Assembly: GCA_036337765.1 (NCBI GenBank)
Contig: JAYZDP010000158.1
Span: 1-50,501, forward strand
Direction of reading: 5' to 3'
From: JAYZDP01 sp036337765
GTDB taxonomy: Bacteria; Acidobacteriota; Thermoanaerobaculia; Multivoradales; Multivoraceae
Length of the DNA stretch: 50,501 bases
Every line of letters begins with the position of its first letter. Position 1 is the first letter of the stretch. Position numbers and translations under genes: made by a program. This document shows positions 32,808 through 39,932 of this stretch, one piece after another. The notes under the pieces were generated by a model. The model saw only the letters and a program-made list of their open reading frames with translations, made no database searches and was not told the origin of the DNA.

Positions 32808-33488
32808 TTGAAGGAGGTCATGCGAACGTGCGGTGGGTGGCTCGCCTTACTGGTCGCCACCCTGATACCCGGTGTGGCCGCAGCCGAGACCATCACGCCC
32901 GACGACGCGCGCATCCAGTATGTCGGGCGCGTCGACGACAGCTCGCCACAGGCACCCGTCTTCGGCTGGCCCGGTACCGGCATGGCCGAGGCCGGCACCC
33001 AGGCCACGCTACGGCTCGAGTTTCGCGACCAGGCCCAGAATCTGATCGAGCAGAGCGAGGTCACGCACTCCGTCTCCTCGGGCTGGTCGACCTACGAGCT
33101 CACCAGCACACCCGCCCCAGCGGCGACCTGGCAGGTGCGCCTAGTGGCCGTCGTTGACGCCAAGCGAACGACGATCCTCTTCGATGACCTGACTCTCGCG
33201 CCGTCGACACCTGCCGTGTGCGGTGACGGAACCTGCGACAGCAACGACGACCCCTGCAGCTGCGAAGCCGACTGTGGCGCGCCGCCGGCCACGGAACAGG
33301 CGTGTGCCGACGGCGAAGACGAGGACTGTAACGGCAACGGCATCTGCGATCCTCGCGAGGATTGCGACGTGTGCCCGAACGAGTGCGCCGGCCGCAGTAG
33401 GGGCAGACCCTCGGACCCCTACTGCTGCGGTAACGTACCCGGCGAGCCCGCAGAGGATAGTGGCGGCATCTGCGACGGCAACGTTTGA
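32808..33488 (+). CDS. Secreted Cys-rich protein with CE2/SGNH-like N-terminal sandwich
   Basis: About 226 residues. A signal peptide (RTCGGWLALLVATLIPGVAAA) is followed by 'DARIQYVGRVDDSSPQAPVFGWPGTG', which resembles the jelly-roll domain preceding CE2/SGNH esterases, but no esterase GDS motif follows. Instead there are Cys-rich units 'CGDGTCDSNDDPCSCEADCG', 'DCNGNGICDPREDCDVCPNECAG' and a final CC cluster, likely disulfide- or calcium-stabilised. Start TTG 32808 has AGGAGG four bases before; ATG 32820 also follows GGAGG but too closely. Its stop overlaps the TTG of the permease (TTGA). It may be a surface protein that lost its catalytic part. Confidence 0.75.
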   Translation: MKEVMRTCGGWLALLVATLIPGVAAAETITPDDARIQYVGRVDDSSPQAPVFGWPGTGMAEAGTQATLRLEFRDQAQNLIEQSEVTHSVSSGWSTYELTSTPAPAATWQVRLVAVVDAKRTTILFDDLTLAPSTPAVCGDGTCDSNDDPCSCEADCGAPPATEQACADGEDEDCNGNGICDPREDCDVCPNECAGRSRGRPSDPYCCGNVPGEPAEDSGGICDGNV

Positions 33489-34750
33489 CCGGTCCCCTCA
33501 AACGCGACCTTCGCTTCGCCGACGTCGTCGCGCTCGGCATCAACGGGGTCATCGGCACCGGCATCTTCTTCCTACCGGGCGAGGCCGCGGCCCTTCTCGG
33601 TCCCGCCGCGACCCTCGCCTTTCTGCTGAGCGCGATCCTGAGCGCGCTCCTCGTGCTGTGCTTCGCCGAGGCCGGCTCACGCTTTCGCACCACCGGCGGT
33701 CCGATGCTCTACGCGGCATCGGCCTTCGGGCGCTTTGTCGGGTTCGAGGTCGGCTGGATGACGCTGGTCGTGCGCATCATCACCTGGGGAGCACTCGGCA
33801 ACGCGATGGTGACGGCAATGGTCGCGATCGCACCGAACGCGGCGGCCTACGGGACCTGGATCCTCTGCCTGCTCTTCGCCTTCATCGCCGCCGTCAACCT
33901 CAGCGGCGTCCGATCCAGCGCCCGCGCCACCAACTTCTTCACGCTCGCGAAGCTGATTCCCATGATCGCCTTCGTCGGAGTCGGCATCTTTTTCTTCGAC
34001 GTCGAGCTGACACGGCCCTTCGCTCCACACGGCTACTCCGAGATCGGCGGCGCGACTCTCCTGCTGTTCTTCGCCTTCGTAGGCTTCGAGGTCACTTCCG
34101 TGCCAGCCGGCGAGATGCGTGACCCGCAACGGGACGTGCCGAGGGGCCTGATCACGACCATGACCGTCATCACTGTGGTCTATCTGTCGATCTGGGCGGT
34201 GTGCGTCGGCACGCTCCCCGCCCTCGCTGGCTCCGAATCGCCCGTGTCCGACGCGGCGAACCTCTTCATGGGGCCCACCGGAGCCCTACTGGTGAGCTCG
34301 GGAATCCTGATGTCGGTCATCGGCGTCAACTTCGCCATCTCGATCACCGCCTCGCGAACCCTCTACGCACTGGCGTCGGACGGCTTCCTGCCGGCAGTCT
34401 TCGGGCGCACCCATGCCTCCACCGGCGCCCCGGCTCCAGCCATCCTCGCCACTTCCGCGCTGTCGCTGGCCGTGGCGCTGAGCGGTAGCTACGTCGAGCT
34501 CGCCGTACTGTCGGTCCTGGCACGCTTCACCCAGTTCATTCCCACCTGCATCGCCGTCCTGGTCTGGCGCCGCCGAGCCTGCGAAGCCTCCGCTTTTCGC
34601 GTCCCAGGGGGTCCGATCGTCCCGGTCGCCGCACTGGGAATCTGCGCCTGGCTCCTCTCGCAGGCAGAGCCGCGACAGATCTTCTGGGGCGGCGTAGCCG
34701 TCGCGATCGGTGCGGCGCTCTACGTTCTGGGTCCGAAGTCAGGCCGGTGA
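33485..34750 (+). CDS. APC family amino-acid/polyamine permease
   Basis: A 421-residue inner-membrane transporter with about 12 hydrophobic segments. The first unwound helix is recognisable ('LGINGVIGTGIFFLPGEAAALLGPAA'), as is helix 6 'LLLFFAFVGFEVTSVPAGEMRDPQRDVPRGL', both typical of APC amino-acid carriers. Start TTG 33485 overlaps the previous stop (TTGA). No enzyme of amino-acid breakdown is adjacent, so the substrate is open. Downstream, a field of kinase fossils begins. Confidence 0.92.
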   Translation: MTGPLKRDLRFADVVALGINGVIGTGIFFLPGEAAALLGPAATLAFLLSAILSALLVLCFAEAGSRFRTTGGPMLYAASAFGRFVGFEVGWMTLVVRIITWGALGNAMVTAMVAIAPNAAAYGTWILCLLFAFIAAVNLSGVRSSARATNFFTLAKLIPMIAFVGVGIFFFDVELTRPFAPHGYSEIGGATLLLFFAFVGFEVTSVPAGEMRDPQRDVPRGLITTMTVITVVYLSIWAVCVGTLPALAGSESPVSDAANLFMGPTGALLVSSGILMSVIGVNFAISITASRTLYALASDGFLPAVFGRTHASTGAPAPAILATSALSLAVALSGSYVELAVLSVLARFTQFIPTCIAVLVWRRRACEASAFRVPGGPIVPVAALGICAWLLSQAEPRQIFWGGVAVAIGAALYVLGPKSGR

Positions 34751-34798
34751 ACGCCTGAGGCTGTTGCATTTCCTGGTGGATTGCGGCAGCCATCGAGT

Positions 34799-35399
34799 CT
34801 TGGCTACGAGCTGGCGTGGGCTACCGACGGTACCCGCTTCCTCGTGATGGAGCTGGTCGAGGGCGACATCAAGATCCTCGACTTTGGCCTCGCCAAAGCG
34901 ATGGCGGGCCGATGAATCGGCGCCTGGAGGCGCCTCCGCTTCGATGTCTCCGACCTTGACCCTGGCCGCGACCCAGCGCGGGGAGATCCTCGGCACCGCT
35001 GCATACATGTCGCCCGAGCAGGCCAAGGGCGAGCCCGCCGATCATCGCGCCGACATCTGGGCCTTCGGCGTCTGCTTGATGGAAGCACTGACAAGGGCGG
35101 CCGCGTGGCATCAGGCCGATCTGGCCACCGGAGAGCACAGAATCGTCCTCAAAGGCGGCGTCTTCGGTCGCTATGCCGAGAGCGGCCATCTGCTCTTCTG
35201 GCGTAACGACGGTTTGATGGCGGTGCCCTTCGATCCGCATCGTCCGGAGCCCGTCGACCCAACGCCGCTACGCGTCATCGACGAGGTTCGCTTGAACCTT
35301 GGGAACGGCTCTGCCGGCTTCGACATCTCGCACCTCGACGTCACGCTCATGCGGACCCTCTGTACGACCCATGATCGCCACCTCCGGTGGCGATGGTAG
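34799..35399 (+). pseudogene. Ser/Thr kinase (PknB type) with TolB-like propeller, degraded
   Basis: The first piece reads 'FLVMELVEG' joined directly to 'DIKILDFGLAKAM' (DFG motif) with the catalytic loop deleted, ending at TGA 34913-34915. A second piece in another frame gives 'LAATQRGEILGTAAYMSPEQAKGEPADHRADIWAFGV' (activation segment and APE), then a jump to TolB/WD40-like sequence ('YAESGHLLFWRNDGLMAVPFD', 'NGSAGFDIS'). The N-lobe, most of the C-lobe and the membrane helix are missing. It derives from the receptor-like kinases abundant in Acidobacteriota. Confidence 0.85.
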
Positions 35400-35441
35400 C
35401 GCCAACCGCAGCAGGTCGAGCGGTAGACTTCCTGCCACCTC

Positions 35442-35525
35442 ATGGCGCTAGCACTGGGCACCTTGATTGGGCCGGTACCAAGTCGCCTCGGTTTCGACGT
35501 CGCGGTGAAGGTGCTGCGGCTGAGC
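35442..35525 (+). pseudogene. N-lobe scrap of a second Ser/Thr kinase
   Basis: 'LALALGTLIGP' joined to 'SRLGFDVAVKVL' matches the start of a PknB-type kinase with the glycine-rich loop cut out but the VAVK lysine strand kept. It lies after, not before, the larger kinase fossil, so it comes from a different gene or a rearrangement. The following bases are the leader of the gene at 35558, with AGGAGG about 10 bases before its ATG. Nothing else is visible between 35400 and 35557. Confidence 0.5.
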
Positions 35526-35557
35526 TGGAACGGCCGGCAAACAGGAGGACTGACGTC

Positions 35558-36277
35558 ATGGCTTTTGCACCGGCCTACCCTCACGATCCGATCGAGGAGA
35601 TCACCCAGGATGTGTATATGGCACGGGGCAGCATCCGCATGAATCCAGTGGTTCGGCTGACGCGGAACATGGCCATCGTGCGTCACGCGGGTGAGCTCAC
35701 GTTGGTCAATCCCATCCGCTTGAACGATCAAGGGCTGCAACAGTTGGAGGCGCTGGGTGACGTGAAGCACATCATTCGCCTCGGCCCCTTTCACGGCGTC
35801 GATGATCCGTTCTACATGGACCGCTACGAACCTGCATTCTGGTCCCTGGAAGGCGGAAAAGCCTATACCGAGCCCGCGATCGATCACGCCCTGACCGAGG
35901 CTGGCGAGCTACCTTTCCCGGGGGCCGAGCTGTGGCGTTTCGAAAAGGTCAAGCAGCCCGAGGGCGTACTCTTGCTGAACACGGGTGGCGGCGTGCTGTT
36001 GACGTGCGACGCCGTCCAACACTATGGCGACTACAGCAACTGCAATCTCGCGGCGCGCATCATGATGCCGCTGATCGGCTTCCGCAAGACCACACTGGTC
36101 GGGCCGATCTGGTTGAAGCTCATGACGCCCGAGGGTGCGTCACTGCAGGACCAATTCGAGCGGCTGCTGACGTTGAGGTTCGGCTCGTTGTTGAGCGCGC
36201 ATGGCACGCTACTACGCGACGGCGCGCATCAGGCGGTAACGGCGGCCGTAGCCCGGGCTTTCCCAACCAGCCCGTAG
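35558..36277 (+). CDS. DUF4336-like / metallo-beta-lactamase-fold protein without metal motif
   Basis: A 239-residue protein. 'ITQDVYMARGSI', 'MAIVRHAGELTLVNPIRLNDQGLQQLEALGDVKHIIRL' and 'LLLNTGGGVLLTCDAVQHY' follow the order of DUF4336 and MBL-fold proteins, but the HxHxDH metal motif is absent ('LGPFHGVDDPF' takes its place). It may be a non-catalytic or differently metallated relative. It starts a plus-strand run with a TauD-like dioxygenase 15 bp later and an enolase-superfamily enzyme, suggesting a catabolic role. Confidence 0.8.
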   Translation: MAFAPAYPHDPIEEITQDVYMARGSIRMNPVVRLTRNMAIVRHAGELTLVNPIRLNDQGLQQLEALGDVKHIIRLGPFHGVDDPFYMDRYEPAFWSLEGGKAYTEPAIDHALTEAGELPFPGAELWRFEKVKQPEGVLLLNTGGGVLLTCDAVQHYGDYSNCNLAARIMMPLIGFRKTTLVGPIWLKLMTPEGASLQDQFERLLTLRFGSLLSAHGTLLRDGAHQAVTAAVARAFPTSP

Positions 36278-36292
36278 CAGAAGATCAACTCG

Positions 36293-37264
36293 ATGCCGAC
36301 AGTGCTGAAAACGCCGCTCGACGGACCCATGACCTGGGTCGCCGACACTCTCATCGAGAGCGACGGCCTCGTCGTCCTGGACGAGACCTGCCTCGACGAG
36401 CTCGACGTCGCTGCCGGCGATATAGATGCGAATCCGCTCCCGGTCGAGGCACTCTCGCCGCGCCACTTCGACATGCCAGCCTGCGAGGCGTTGATGGATC
36501 GAGTCCGCGAGCAGATCGACGAGGGAATCGGCTTCGCCATCATCGACCGCCTTCCCATCGACCGTCTCACGAGCGAAGCGGCGACCAAGCTCTACTGGCT
36601 GCTGATGTCGCTGATCAGCCGCCCGGTGGCACAGAAGTGGGATGGGACGATGGTCTACGACGTTCTCGACACCGAAGAAAGGTCGGGCCCAGGCACGGGA
36701 GTGCGCTCGTCGAAGACGAACAACCATCAGGGTTATCACACCGACAACGCCTTCAACCTGCCGCCGGACTTCGTCGGCCTGCTTTGCCTCCAGACAGCAA
36801 GAAGGGGCGGTGTGAGCGGCCTCGTCAGCCTGGAAACCGTGTACAACATTCTTCTCGACGAGTACCCCGACCTGGTCGAGCGGCTGTACGAGCCGTTCTA
36901 TATGGATCGCCAGATGGAGCACGCCCCGGACGACGAGCGCGTATCGTTCAAGCCTGTGTTCGAGACCGATGGCGAACGAGTTCTGGCGAGCTACTCACCG
37001 GGGCTGGTGCGTTACGGCTATCGGCTGCGAAACGAAGAGATGGATGTACGAACCAGGGCGGCGATCGACGCGCTGCTTCAAGTGCCAGAGCGCGAAGGCC
37101 TCGGCAAGAGCTTCGTCTTTGAGCGTGGCCAGATCCAGGTCGTCAACAACCGGCGCCTCGGCCATCGCCGAACCGCCTTCGACGACTGGGACGAGCCCGA
37201 GCGCCGCCGTCATCTCGTTCGTATCTGGCTGCGCGACGAAGGAAGACCGTTCTACTCCGGCTAA
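36293..37264 (+). CDS. TauD/TfdA family Fe(II)/2-oxoglutarate dioxygenase
   Basis: A 323-residue dioxygenase with iron ligands H149-T-D151 ('GYHTDNAFN') and H291 ('NNRRLGHRRTAF'), and Arg residues 304-306 in place to hold 2-oxoglutarate. The 'HTDNAF' and 'GQIQVVNNRRLGHRR' phrases resemble the clavaminate-synthase-like/TauD branch that hydroxylates amino acids and organic acids. It lies 15 bp after the MBL-like gene and 11 bp before a mandelate-racemase-type gene, a likely operon. The ribosome site is weak. Confidence 0.9.
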   Translation: MPTVLKTPLDGPMTWVADTLIESDGLVVLDETCLDELDVAAGDIDANPLPVEALSPRHFDMPACEALMDRVREQIDEGIGFAIIDRLPIDRLTSEAATKLYWLLMSLISRPVAQKWDGTMVYDVLDTEERSGPGTGVRSSKTNNHQGYHTDNAFNLPPDFVGLLCLQTARRGGVSGLVSLETVYNILLDEYPDLVERLYEPFYMDRQMEHAPDDERVSFKPVFETDGERVLASYSPGLVRYGYRLRNEEMDVRTRAAIDALLQVPEREGLGKSFVFERGQIQVVNNRRLGHRRTAFDDWDEPERRRHLVRIWLRDEGRPFYSG

Positions 37265-37275
37265 TCGGATTCGAA

Positions 37276-38376
37276 ATGAAGATCACGAATGTCGAAGTCA
37301 TCGAGCTGGAGATTCCGTTCAGTCGCGGCCTCGACGAGAAGAACGCCGCCAGCTTCCTGAATTGGCGCAAGCTCGACTTCTGCCTGGTCAAGGTCGAGAC
37401 CGACACCGGCCTGATCGGGTGGGGCGATGCGTTCTGCTTTCAGGGTCGCCGCGCCGTCGCCGAGGCGTTCAAGCACATGATCGCTCCGCGAGTTGTCGGT
37501 CGCGACGCCAGAGACGTGGCGCGAATCCACCACGAGCTGCAACGGGAGCTGCATCTCTTCGGCCGCTACGGCATCACGCTCTTCGCGATCTCGGGGATCG
37601 ACATCGCGCTATGGGACATTGCCGGCAAAGCCGCCCAGCTCCCGCTACACCAGCTGCTCGGCGGTGCGGGCGTCACGCCGGTGCCGGCCTACGCGAGCCT
37701 CGTTCGCTACGAGGATCCAGATCTCGTCGCAGACCGTGTCCGCCACGCCAAGAATCTCGGCTACACCCACTTCAAGTTGCACGAGATCGCAGTGCCGGAG
37801 GTCCGAGCCGGACGGGAGACGGCGGGCGACGGGGTCCCGATCATGGTCGATACCAACTGCCCATGGACCTTCGAGAAGGCCAGGGAGATGGCGATCGCCT
37901 TCTCCGAGCTCGACCTTCACTGGCTCGAGGAGCCGATCTTTCCGCCCGAGGACTTCAGCTCGCTGGCGAGACTCCGGCAGGAAACCGGCGTCGCCCTCGC
38001 GGCTGGCGAGAACGCGTGTACCGCCTTCGAGTTTCAGCACATGCTGGAAGCCGAGGCGGTCGACTACGCGCAGCCGAGCGTGACGAAGGTGGGCGGCATC
38101 ACCGAGTTTCGCAAAGTCGCCACTCTCTGCGAGATGCGCGGCGTACAGATCATGCCTCACTCCCCCTACTTCGGCCCCGGCTTTCTGGCCACTCTCCATT
38201 TGGCTCAGGCGCTCCCGCATCCCGGACTGATCGAGCGGCTGTTCATCGAGCTGGAGGCCGACCTGTACCCCGGTGGCGTCTATGAACCGGAGGGCGGCCT
38301 GTTCGGAGCTCCGGGCGGGCCGGGCCTTGGAGTAGAGCCGGATCCCGACGTGATCAAGACCTACCGCGTAGGCTGA
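37276..38376 (+). CDS. Enolase superfamily enzyme (mandelate racemase/muconate lactonizing type)
   Basis: A 366-residue protein. Metal ligands are D192 ('VDTNCPW'), E218 ('LEEP') and E245 ('GENA'). Candidate acid/base residues are K167-x-H169 in 'FKLHE', K271 ('VTKVGG') and H295 ('MPHSPYFGPG'), an arrangement closer to the mandelate-racemase/sugar-acid dehydratase branch. It abstracts a proton next to a carboxylate; the substrate is unknown. It forms part of the 35.5-39.3 kb plus-strand run with a dioxygenase and an esterase. Confidence 0.92.
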   Translation: MKITNVEVIELEIPFSRGLDEKNAASFLNWRKLDFCLVKVETDTGLIGWGDAFCFQGRRAVAEAFKHMIAPRVVGRDARDVARIHHELQRELHLFGRYGITLFAISGIDIALWDIAGKAAQLPLHQLLGGAGVTPVPAYASLVRYEDPDLVADRVRHAKNLGYTHFKLHEIAVPEVRAGRETAGDGVPIMVDTNCPWTFEKAREMAIAFSELDLHWLEEPIFPPEDFSSLARLRQETGVALAAGENACTAFEFQHMLEAEAVDYAQPSVTKVGGITEFRKVATLCEMRGVQIMPHSPYFGPGFLATLHLAQALPHPGLIERLFIELEADLYPGGVYEPEGGLFGAPGGPGLGVEPDPDVIKTYRVG

Positions 38377-38388
38377 CAGAGTCGCTGG

Positions 38389-39276
38389 ATGTACATTCTG
38401 CCCGGATTGCGGCGTTCAAGGACCTGGCCAGCGATGGTTCTCGTCTTCCTGTCGGCTAGCGCTCTCGCGCAAGACGAAGACTCGCTCGGCGAGCGAGTCC
38501 GATACGTGCCGGGCGGAGACGTCGAAGTGGGGAGTGACATCGTCTACGCCCGCTACGGCGAGCGCGAGCTACGCCTCGACCTGTATCTACCGACGGACCG
38601 AGGCGCGCGGCCGATTCCAGGCATCGTCGTCGTTCGTGGTGGGGGCTGGCGCATCGGCGACAAGGAGGGCTTCGCGGCGATCGCCTCGGCACTGGCGAGT
38701 CGCGGCCTGGCGACCGTGAACGACGTCAAGGCGGCGGTGCGGTGGATGCGCGCCAATGCCGCTAGCCACGACATCGATCCGGATGCCCTCGGCGCCATCG
38801 GCGGCTCGGCGGGCGCTCACCTGGTGGCGATCCTCGCTACCACCCATCGCATGGACAAGCTCGACGGCGAGGGCGGCCATCCCGACGAGTCGAACCGCAT
38901 CCAGGCGGCGGTGGCGATGGCGATCCCGTCCGATCTCACCGCCTTCGCTGCTGACGCATCGGGAAGAGCCAGCGAGGCGATGGCGCGGTTTCTCGGGGCG
39001 AGCCATGCCGACGATCCGGACCTTTGGACCCTGGCATCGCCCCTGAGCCATGTACACGCCAAGGCGGCGCCGCTTCTCCTGATTCACAGCGACGCAGATC
39101 GAACGGTGCTGCACGAGCAGTCCGTCTCTCTGCGCGCCCGATACGAGGAGATGGGGGTCGTCGCCGAGCTGGTGACGATCGAGGGCGCGCCTCACGCCTT
39201 CTGGAACTGGGTGCGCTGGTTCGATTCTTCGATGGATCGAGCCGCCGGATTCTTCCAGCGGCATCTGGCCCACTAG
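38389..39276 (+). CDS. Secreted alpha/beta hydrolase with internal gap
   Basis: A 295-residue esterase-like protein with a signal peptide, nucleophile S140 in 'GGSAGAH', acid in 'HSDADRTV' and His in 'APHAFWN'. Two irregularities: the oxyanion HGGG is 'VRGGGW' (Arg83), and 'GLATV' (106-110) runs straight into 'NDVKAAVRWMRANA', skipping the 'xYRL...FPAAxxD' strand-helix of 15-20 residues present in relatives. The reading frame is intact. It may be a recently damaged gene or an altered enzyme. It begins 12 bp after the enolase-superfamily gene. Confidence 0.82.
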   Translation: MYILPGLRRSRTWPAMVLVFLSASALAQDEDSLGERVRYVPGGDVEVGSDIVYARYGERELRLDLYLPTDRGARPIPGIVVVRGGGWRIGDKEGFAAIASALASRGLATVNDVKAAVRWMRANAASHDIDPDALGAIGGSAGAHLVAILATTHRMDKLDGEGGHPDESNRIQAAVAMAIPSDLTAFAADASGRASEAMARFLGASHADDPDLWTLASPLSHVHAKAAPLLLIHSDADRTVLHEQSVSLRARYEEMGVVAELVTIEGAPHAFWNWVRWFDSSMDRAAGFFQRHLAH

Positions 39277-39286
39277 CTCGCGCAGG

Positions 39287-39814
39287 TCAGCCGCCGATCC
39301 GCACCGGCACTGCGAGCTTCTCCCAACGCAGCTCGATGCCGTCGCCGGATACCTCGTAGGTGAGCTCTTCCATGTGGTCCGCGGCCATCGGTTTCACCGC
39401 GGCGCGCATCAGATCCTGACCCTGGTCGTAGCGGAAGGCGCCCCACTGAGTGGCGACCTTGTTGAGAATGACCGTCCACTCGCCCTCGTTGGGGATGAAG
39501 AACAGGCCGTAGGTGCCTTTCGGTACCGCGGTGCCCTCGACGGTGACGTCGCTCGAGAAGGTGATCGTCGTGGCCTCGTCGGCGCCGGCGCGCCACACTG
39601 CACCGTAGGGCTCGAGCTCGCCCCATACCGTCCGGCTGTTTACCTTCGGGCGACCGTAGGTGATGGTGACCGACGCGCCGCCCACGGATCCCTCGGCGAG
39701 ACCGTTCTTCGAGCGGCGGTTGCTGTCGTCGGCGCGTTCCTGAGCGGCCAGGGGAACGGTCAGAAGGATCGCGAGAGTGGCGATCCCCGTCGTTACGGGC
39801 GTGAAACGTCGCAT
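39287..39814 (-). CDS. DUF2911 domain secreted protein
   Basis: A 175-residue protein: signal peptide (MRRFTPVTTGIATLAILLTVPLAAQ), then DUF2911 marks 'ITYGRPKVNSRTVWGELEPYGAVWRAGADEATTITFSSDV', 'GTYGLFFIPNEGEWTVILNK' and 'WGAFRYDQGQDLMRAAV'. The family is common in secretomes of Bacteroidota and Acidobacteriota; its function is unknown. GGAGGT lies seven bases before ATG 39814. It is convergent with the esterase gene and divergent from the ADOP permease, with about 120 bp between that contain an AT-rich patch (39903-39922). Confidence 0.9.
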   Translation of the reverse strand: MRRFTPVTTGIATLAILLTVPLAAQERADDSNRRSKNGLAEGSVGGASVTITYGRPKVNSRTVWGELEPYGAVWRAGADEATTITFSSDVTVEGTAVPKGTYGLFFIPNEGEWTVILNKVATQWGAFRYDQGQDLMRAAVKPMAADHMEELTYEVSGDGIELRWEKLAVPVRIGG

Positions 39815-39932
39815 GGTCGTACCTCCAGTGGTGGGCACCCTAGCAGTTGCGGGCGCGAGGGCAGGCGTTTTCGTAAACAGCGTGCATCAAAGCCGAGTCA
39901 ACCATTAAATCGGCGATAACATTCCCGTCCCG

